Assembly (NCBI GenBank): GCA_915070155.1
Contig: CAJZFK010000041.1
Coordinates: 1 to 6,416, forward strand
DNA length: 6,416 bases
Source of the DNA: an uncultured Candidatus Saccharibacteria bacterium
GTDB lineage: Bacteria > Patescibacteriota > Saccharimonadia > Saccharimonadales > Saccharimonadaceae
Direction of reading: 5' to 3'
The notes below the pieces were generated by a model, which did not search any database, had not been told where the DNA came from, and saw only the letters and a list, made by a program, of their open reading frames with translations. Positions 1 through 3,731 of the stretch are shown here, in pieces (position 1 is the stretch's first letter; each line of letters starts with the position of its first letter). Both the position numbers and the translations under genes were made by a program.

Positions 1-803
1 GCGATACGAAGGTCAACTTCTTTGCCTGCGACGTTGACCGCAAATTGACCGTCCTGAGGAATGCGATGCTCGTCAATTTTCAGATTGGAAAGAATCTTAA
101 TACGACTAACCAACGCCGGCTCAATGCTCTTTGGGAGCTGCATAATCTCACGCAAAACACCATCAACACGACAACGAATCTTCAAAGCCTTCTCTAATGG
201 CTCAATATGCACGTCGGATGCGTGACTCTTTACCGCGTACTCCAAAATTGTCGACAACGCTCGTGATATTGGTGAATCTTGAACAATTGTTTTGATATTG
301 CCAGCTTCCGACAAAGACTCTTCCTGCGAAGCCTGTGCAGCCACATTAACAGACGACAAGTCAGTCTTATATTGATCTAAGACATGGCGAACACTCTCTT
401 CCGAAGCCATGAATACTTTTATCGGACGCTGGATGCGGTTCGACAAATAATCCACCGCTTGAACGTTATTCGCGTCGATCATCGCTACTGCTAGTCGGTT
501 CTGAACTTCGGCCAGCGGCACAGCCATAAATCTCTCAGCAACGTCGGACGGTAATAGAGATAAAATATCCTGGCTAATAACACTATTCGACAGATTGACA
601 TACGGCACGCCCGAAACTTGAGCCACGCCATGAACTAATAGTTCATTATCAAGCAGCCCCTCTTCGCTAAGCAAACTAAATAACGGCTTGCCACTCTCAG
701 AGGCGCGCTTTAAGGCATCATCAATGACAGACTTCTCAATAAGCCCCTCGTTTACGAGCAGCTCAATCAACTTATCTTGGATGTCGTCCGTCAGTAAAGC
801 CAT
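1..803 (-). CDS. pilB: Type IV pilus assembly ATPase PilB/GspE family, N-terminal part (3' end outside window)
   Basis: This is the start of a type II/IV secretion ATPase of the PilB/GspE type, the cytoplasmic hexameric motor that powers pilin polymerisation. The 267 visible residues begin at ATG 803-801, preceded by AGAAGGGG at 816-809, a good Shine-Dalgarno. Residues about 1-145 form an N-terminal MshEN/GspE_N-like region with two helical segments (LLVNEGLIEKSVIDDAL and LLSEEGLLDNELL), then SGVPYVNL and a small alpha/beta part (MAVPLAEVQNRLAVAMID). A linker of about 25 residues follows. The ATPase N2 domain then starts, with the family signatures ASDVHIEP (195-202), RVDGVL (212-217) and DEHRIPQDGQF (244-254). 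The Walker A and B, Asp and His boxes must lie beyond the left edge. The N-terminal domain separates it from PilT, which lacks one. It is last in the visible pil operon, 13 bp after the small membrane protein gene. The family is secure; PilB rather than GspE is chosen from the pilMNO context. Confidence 0.93.
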   Translation of the reverse strand, partial: MALLTDDIQDKLIELLVNEGLIEKSVIDDALKRASESGKPLFSLLSEEGLLDNELLVHGVAQVSGVPYVNLSNSVISQDILSLLPSDVAERFMAVPLAEVQNRLAVAMIDANNVQAVDYLSNRIQRPIKVFMASEESVRHVLDQYKTDLSSVNVAAQASQEESLSEAGNIKTIVQDSPISRALSTILEYAVKSHASDVHIEPLEKALKIRCRVDGVLREIMQLPKSIEPALVSRIKILSNLKIDEHRIPQDGQFAVNVAGKEVDLRI

Positions 804-816
804 TTACACCCCTTCT

Positions 817-1047
817 CTATTTGGCTGCATCTTGACCTACGAATATTTCAACAGTTGGATTTATCGCATTATTATTAAAAATTGCTGGGTTTGGTTTTTC
901 GACGTCAGGTGATATTTCTCGAATAGTCTGTACTTTTGTGCCAGATTCTGGGACTTTTAAGAACGAGATGTTAGAGGCGACAATATAGCCGATTGCCACA
1001 CCCACACCCGCGATCAATATTACCATTGCTATGTCTGTTTTCTTCAT
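817..1047 (-). CDS. Small single-pass membrane protein of the pilus operon (76 aa), unknown function
   Basis: I do not recognise a named family. The 76-residue product has a short cytoplasmic start (MKKTD), one hydrophobic helix at about residues 6-28 (AMVILIAGVGVAIGYIVAS) and an outward tail of about 48 residues ending INPTVEIFVGQDAAK. It has no cysteine, so it is not a lipoprotein. It is a real gene: its ATG overlaps the pilO stop as ATGA (1047-1044), it has an AAGGTGG Shine-Dalgarno at 1061-1055 with 7-nt spacing, and it sits tightly between pilO and pilB. That is the slot of pilP in the pilMNOPQ operons of Gram-negative bacteria, but it is far shorter than PilP and lacks the lipobox and the beta-sandwich domain. 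I infer an accessory part of the PilN/PilO membrane platform. A minor pilin is unlikely, because no GFxxxE prepilin motif is present. Confidence 0.85.
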   Translation of the reverse strand: MKKTDIAMVILIAGVGVAIGYIVASNISFLKVPESGTKVQTIREISPDVEKPNPAIFNNNAINPTVEIFVGQDAAK

Positions 1048-1712
1048 GGCTTAACCACCTTATTCTCTAATTGTATTGTTTGTGCTGGCTCGTAATAAGC
1101 GACACCTCGAACCACCAAGCTCAATCTATCCTCATTTCGCTGGATTTCCACGGTCTTTAGGTCAATGACTCGAATAGATGCCTCTAATTTAGTTAACAAT
1201 TCTTTCAATTTTTCAGCTGGACCGCTCACTTCCATAGTAAATGATATGGCGTTTTCAGATGTTGACTCAGAGCTTTCGCTATCAGATCCAGATTGGGCAA
1301 CTGTCAGATTTTGAATAGTCACACCGGTAGTCGTATCAATAAATTTATTCTTCAATGAAGCACCAAGAGCGTCGGCGTTCGCATTATCCGGCAATGCATC
1401 CAGTATCGTCTGAAGAGCATTACTTTCGCTGCTTGATTTTATAGAGTTAAGCGCAGTATTCGTATCCAAAACTCGGATATTCTTCTTTAATTCATCAACT
1501 GATGACAAGTTTTTATCTAGACGAGAAATCGTATTTTGCTTCTCCAGAAGAATCTTCGAATGAAATACAATTTGCTGTACCAAAAATATACTAACAACAA
1601 GCGCAATTCCCGCCAAAAATGCCGCAGAAGCCACAAAAATAAACATAGTCTTTTTCGATGAGTCAATCTGTTGCCGCTTGCGTATTGCAACTTCTTTATT
1701 ATCGGTCACCAT
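1044..1712 (-). CDS. pilO: PilO-like inner-membrane alignment protein
   Basis: The 222-residue protein has the PilO layout: a charged cytoplasmic N-terminus (residues 1-21), one membrane helix (about 22-47), a heptad-like helix likely to form a coiled coil (about 48-82), and an extracytoplasmic alpha/beta domain of the ferredoxin-like type (about 95-222). The length is typical of PilO. In this family PilO pairs with PilN through the coiled coil and soluble domain and links the PilM/PilB motor to the pilus. A Ser/Glu-rich stretch at residues 141-154 (bases 1251-1292) probably forms a flexible loop between strands. The start ATG (1712-1710) shares one base with the pilN stop (TAATG) and follows a GGAGAAG Shine-Dalgarno at 1724-1718, so its translation is probably coupled to pilN. 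The stop (TGA) overlaps the next ATG. Sequence similarity in PilO is weak, so the call rests on architecture plus gene order. Confidence 0.85.
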   Translation of the reverse strand: MVTDNKEVAIRKRQQIDSSKKTMFIFVASAAFLAGIALVVSIFLVQQIVFHSKILLEKQNTISRLDKNLSSVDELKKNIRVLDTNTALNSIKSSSESNALQTILDALPDNANADALGASLKNKFIDTTTGVTIQNLTVAQSGSDSESSESTSENAISFTMEVSGPAEKLKELLTKLEASIRVIDLKTVEIQRNEDRLSLVVRGVAYYEPAQTIQLENKVVKP

Positions 1713-2437
1713 TATTTCTTCTCCTGTTTTTTCGAGTTACTCTTAAACAAGCTATCTGGAATCCCCTGGCGCGAATCTGTCACATCAACCTTACCAGTCG
1801 GCGTCAATACGGAAACTGTACCATTATTTGCAGGCGCTAGTAATTCTTCTGCGTATTCAAACGAGAACGAGAATTGCAACACTTTTTTACCTTCTGAGTT
1901 CTCTCCAAAACTAGTATCGCCGTCTTTTATCTCCTTAGTCAGGCTAACCTCGGAGCTTTTATCACCGTCAGTAGTCTGGACTTTTGTATTCAAGATAGTT
2001 TTCTTTAAGGTCTCTAACGCACTATAGCCATTAACCGCGCTACCCTCCAGAGTAATAGTTTTTGACTCAGGATTGACTTTTATATCCGAAAAACTAACAT
2101 TATTTGGTGTAACCGGATTAACCGCCGTTACAACATCAAAGATCCTTGAATTAATCTTCTTTCCAGAATGTTGCTCATTGATCTTTGTCAATTGATGTTG
2201 AATCGTTACAACCTTATTGAGATCTTCGACCGCCATCAATTTATCGTTTCTATCTTTAATAACTCCGTTCTGGACCGCCTCGGCTGCAATTTGGCTGCCC
2301 AAAATCAACGCCAAAACAACTACTGCTGCAATCGAAGCACCGCCCACCAAGAACGATATCGAAATAACCCGATTGCGCATAACCCGAGTCTTCAATAGCT
2401 CGCGCTTAACGTTTGGGAGAAGATTTATCTCAATCAT
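1712..2437 (-). CDS. pilN: PilN-like inner-membrane alignment protein with a C-terminal extension
   Basis: The 241-residue protein opens with MIEINLLPNVKRE. The INLLP box is the signature of PilN and is the segment known to dock into PilM in studied systems. One membrane helix follows (about 24-47), then a coiled-coil helix (about 50-88) and an extracytoplasmic alpha/beta domain (about 95-200). A tail of about 40 residues (202-241) ends in a Lys/Ser-rich stretch and carries GKVDVTDSRQGIPDSLF. PilN proteins are commonly somewhat shorter, so this tail looks like an addition. The start ATG (2437-2435) overlaps the pilM stop as ATGA and is preceded by a perfect AAGGAG at 2452-2447 with 9-nt spacing. 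The protein should form a heterodimer with the product of the next gene, pilO, and recruit PilM to the membrane. Confidence 0.92.
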   Translation of the reverse strand: MIEINLLPNVKRELLKTRVMRNRVISISFLVGGASIAAVVVLALILGSQIAAEAVQNGVIKDRNDKLMAVEDLNKVVTIQHQLTKINEQHSGKKINSRIFDVVTAVNPVTPNNVSFSDIKVNPESKTITLEGSAVNGYSALETLKKTILNTKVQTTDGDKSSEVSLTKEIKDGDTSFGENSEGKKVLQFSFSFEYAEELLAPANNGTVSVLTPTGKVDVTDSRQGIPDSLFKSNSKKQEKK

Positions 2438-3480
2438 GATATATTACTCCTTTGTGCCAGACCTACGGCAATAGCGAATTCTGAAGCAATCGGCGCCAAT
2501 TGCTGTTGATCTGACTGAGAAACTTGAACGCGCTGCCACGGATCTGCGGCAATTGACTGAACTCCAGTTTTATTCATCACATATCCATCAAGTTGCGGAA
2601 TAGCTGAACCAAACCCTGATAACAAAATTCCAGAAACTGCTACGCTTGGATATCGAGTTTGGAAAAACTTTATAGATTTTACTAGCTCTGAAGAAAAATT
2701 GTCGAGAGTTGAATCAATAGCCCTTAACACTTGACCATCCAATTTATCCGGCGCCAAACCAAATTTCAAAATAAATTGACGAGCTTGATCTTCCTGGACG
2801 CTAAGATTCTGAACCGCTGATCGAACCAAAGACGAAAGCCCAGTTGGAATCATACGAATAAGTCGCGGCGCTCCGTTGTAGACAACCGCCAAATCCGTTG
2901 AATTTTCGCCCATATTGATAATCAAACGCGCATCCTGAGAATCGGTAGCCGATAAAGAGCGAACCATAGCAATAGCGTTCGGCTCTTCGGCAATCACATT
3001 GAAGCCAAGATTTTCAACTAACTCCAGACGCTCTTCCGCGTAAGACTTCGCTGTACTTGTCAGCAAAATCTCATACTGATTCTGAGCATGCAAACTATCA
3101 CCCAATAAAGCCCAGTCAACTTCTGCCTCATCCAAAGACATTGGAATATATTGATCAATTTGATACTTCATCATCGCCTTTAGTTCTTGCTCAGGAACTT
3201 TCGGCACATCAATAATAGTAGAAAACGTCTTATTTGACGGCAAACCAACAGCCACATTAGACGTCTTAATTCCGGCTTGACCAACGGCGGTCATAATAGC
3301 CTCACCCAAGCGTCGCTTAGACTCTGGAGAGTCGCCGCTCGTTATCTTAGAATCAACTGGTGTATAACCGTAATGAGACAAACTCCATCCCGCGCCAGTA
3401 CGAGACAATTGAACCACCCGCACCGCATTCGTATCGATGTCTAGTCCGAAGAATTCGCCCAACCCTTTTGCTAATTTCAT
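2434..3480 (-). CDS. pilM: Type IV pilus cytoplasmic actin-like protein PilM
   Basis: PilM is a cytoplasmic actin/FtsA-fold (ASKHA) protein that binds the N-terminal tail of PilN and couples the membrane platform to the motor. The 348-residue product has the expected landmarks: phosphate-1 strand-turn FFGLDIDTNAVRVVQL (10-25), the PilM-type segment VPEQELKAMMKYQIDQYIPMSLDEA (97-119, in which the YQIDQYIP part is typical), a phosphate-2 region IINMGENSTDLAVVYNG (187-203) and an adenosine motif GILLSGFGSAIPQLDGY (284-300). The phosphate-2 motif has Asn-Met where many relatives have Asp-Ile/Leu. I choose ATG 3480-3478 as the start. The TTG at 3492 that would add four residues lies inside the predicted -10 box and so would not be transcribed. 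No Shine-Dalgarno precedes the ATG. It is the first gene of the pil operon and its TGA overlaps the pilN start. Confidence 0.94.
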   Translation of the reverse strand: MKLAKGLGEFFGLDIDTNAVRVVQLSRTGAGWSLSHYGYTPVDSKITSGDSPESKRRLGEAIMTAVGQAGIKTSNVAVGLPSNKTFSTIIDVPKVPEQELKAMMKYQIDQYIPMSLDEAEVDWALLGDSLHAQNQYEILLTSTAKSYAEERLELVENLGFNVIAEEPNAIAMVRSLSATDSQDARLIINMGENSTDLAVVYNGAPRLIRMIPTGLSSLVRSAVQNLSVQEDQARQFILKFGLAPDKLDGQVLRAIDSTLDNFSSELVKSIKFFQTRYPSVAVSGILLSGFGSAIPQLDGYVMNKTGVQSIAADPWQRVQVSQSDQQQLAPIASEFAIAVGLAQRSNIS

Positions 3481-3483
3481 AAC

Positions 3484-3520
3484 TAATAACAATTATATAC
3501 ATTAGCGTTTTAATTTGCAA
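3484..3520 (-). promoter_or_regulatory. Predicted sigma-70-type promoter of the pil operon, giving a near-leaderless pilM mRNA
   Basis: Read on the minus strand, TTGCAA (3520-3515) is followed after exactly 17 bp by a perfect TATAAT (3497-3492), which is a strong housekeeping-type promoter. The start point is predicted near 3485-3484, only about 4-5 nt before the pilM ATG at 3480. It lies in the only non-coding gap on the pil side of the large gene, whose stop is at 3525. The -35 box sits within an 8-bp palindrome (TTTGCAAA, 3514-3521), and 5-bp inverted arms (3483-3487 and 3501-3505) flank the -10 box. These could be an operator but are short enough to be chance in AT-rich DNA. The start point is inferred, not measured. 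Confidence 0.75.
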
Positions 3521-3524
3521 ACTT

Positions 3525-3731
3525 TTAATATCTTGGCGGCAATTCGCGAACATTCATCGTGCTAATCGCGCTAGTGTTTCGATAATTATTGTAAGCCCAG
3601 ATATAAGTGTCAGCTCTTAAGTTAATGATTTCTGCTGGAGTTCCAGGATGCATGTTCGGATCATTCTTTGCAGATGAAGCATGTTTTCCGCCGTACGTTC
3701 GCCGCAAGAACAAGCGTCCAGTTTTAATTGG
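3525..3731 (-). other. C-terminal module of the giant surface protein ending in ELPPRY
   Basis: The last 68 residues read GPIKTGRLFLRRTYGG, a Gly/Asn/Pro loop, PAEIINLRADTYIWAYNNY and finally NVRELPPRY directly before the TAA. I recall the same kind of ending, with RT-G, PAE-NLR-D-Y-WA and ELPPRY/F, on other large Saccharibacteria proteins. It is not an LPxTG sortase signal: there is no hydrophobic helix or basic tail after the LPPR. It may be a folding cap for the beta-helix or a secretion or attachment signal. The role is unknown. Confidence 0.5.

Noticed and set aside
688..912. 74-codon plus-strand open frame spanning the pilB start
   Set aside because: It overlaps two coupled genes and their ribosome binding site on the opposite strand and has no recognisable protein features.
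1671..2027. 118-codon plus-strand open frame opposite pilN
   Set aside because: It is antisense to a well-supported gene, has no Shine-Dalgarno or recognisable domain, and its composition looks like a reverse-frame shadow.
3490..3492. TTG as the pilM start, adding four residues
   Set aside because: It lies within the predicted -10 box and so upstream of the transcript start. The ATG at 3480 gives the usual PilM N-terminus.
3481..3524. Rho-independent terminator between the large gene and pilM
   Set aside because: The gap is AT-rich with only an 8-bp palindrome and 5-bp arms. No GC-rich stem followed by a T-run is present, so read-through into pilM remains possible.
3525..3542. LPPR near the C-terminus of the large protein as a sortase signal
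   Set aside because: Sortase substrates need a hydrophobic helix and basic tail after the motif. Here the protein ends two residues after the LPPR.
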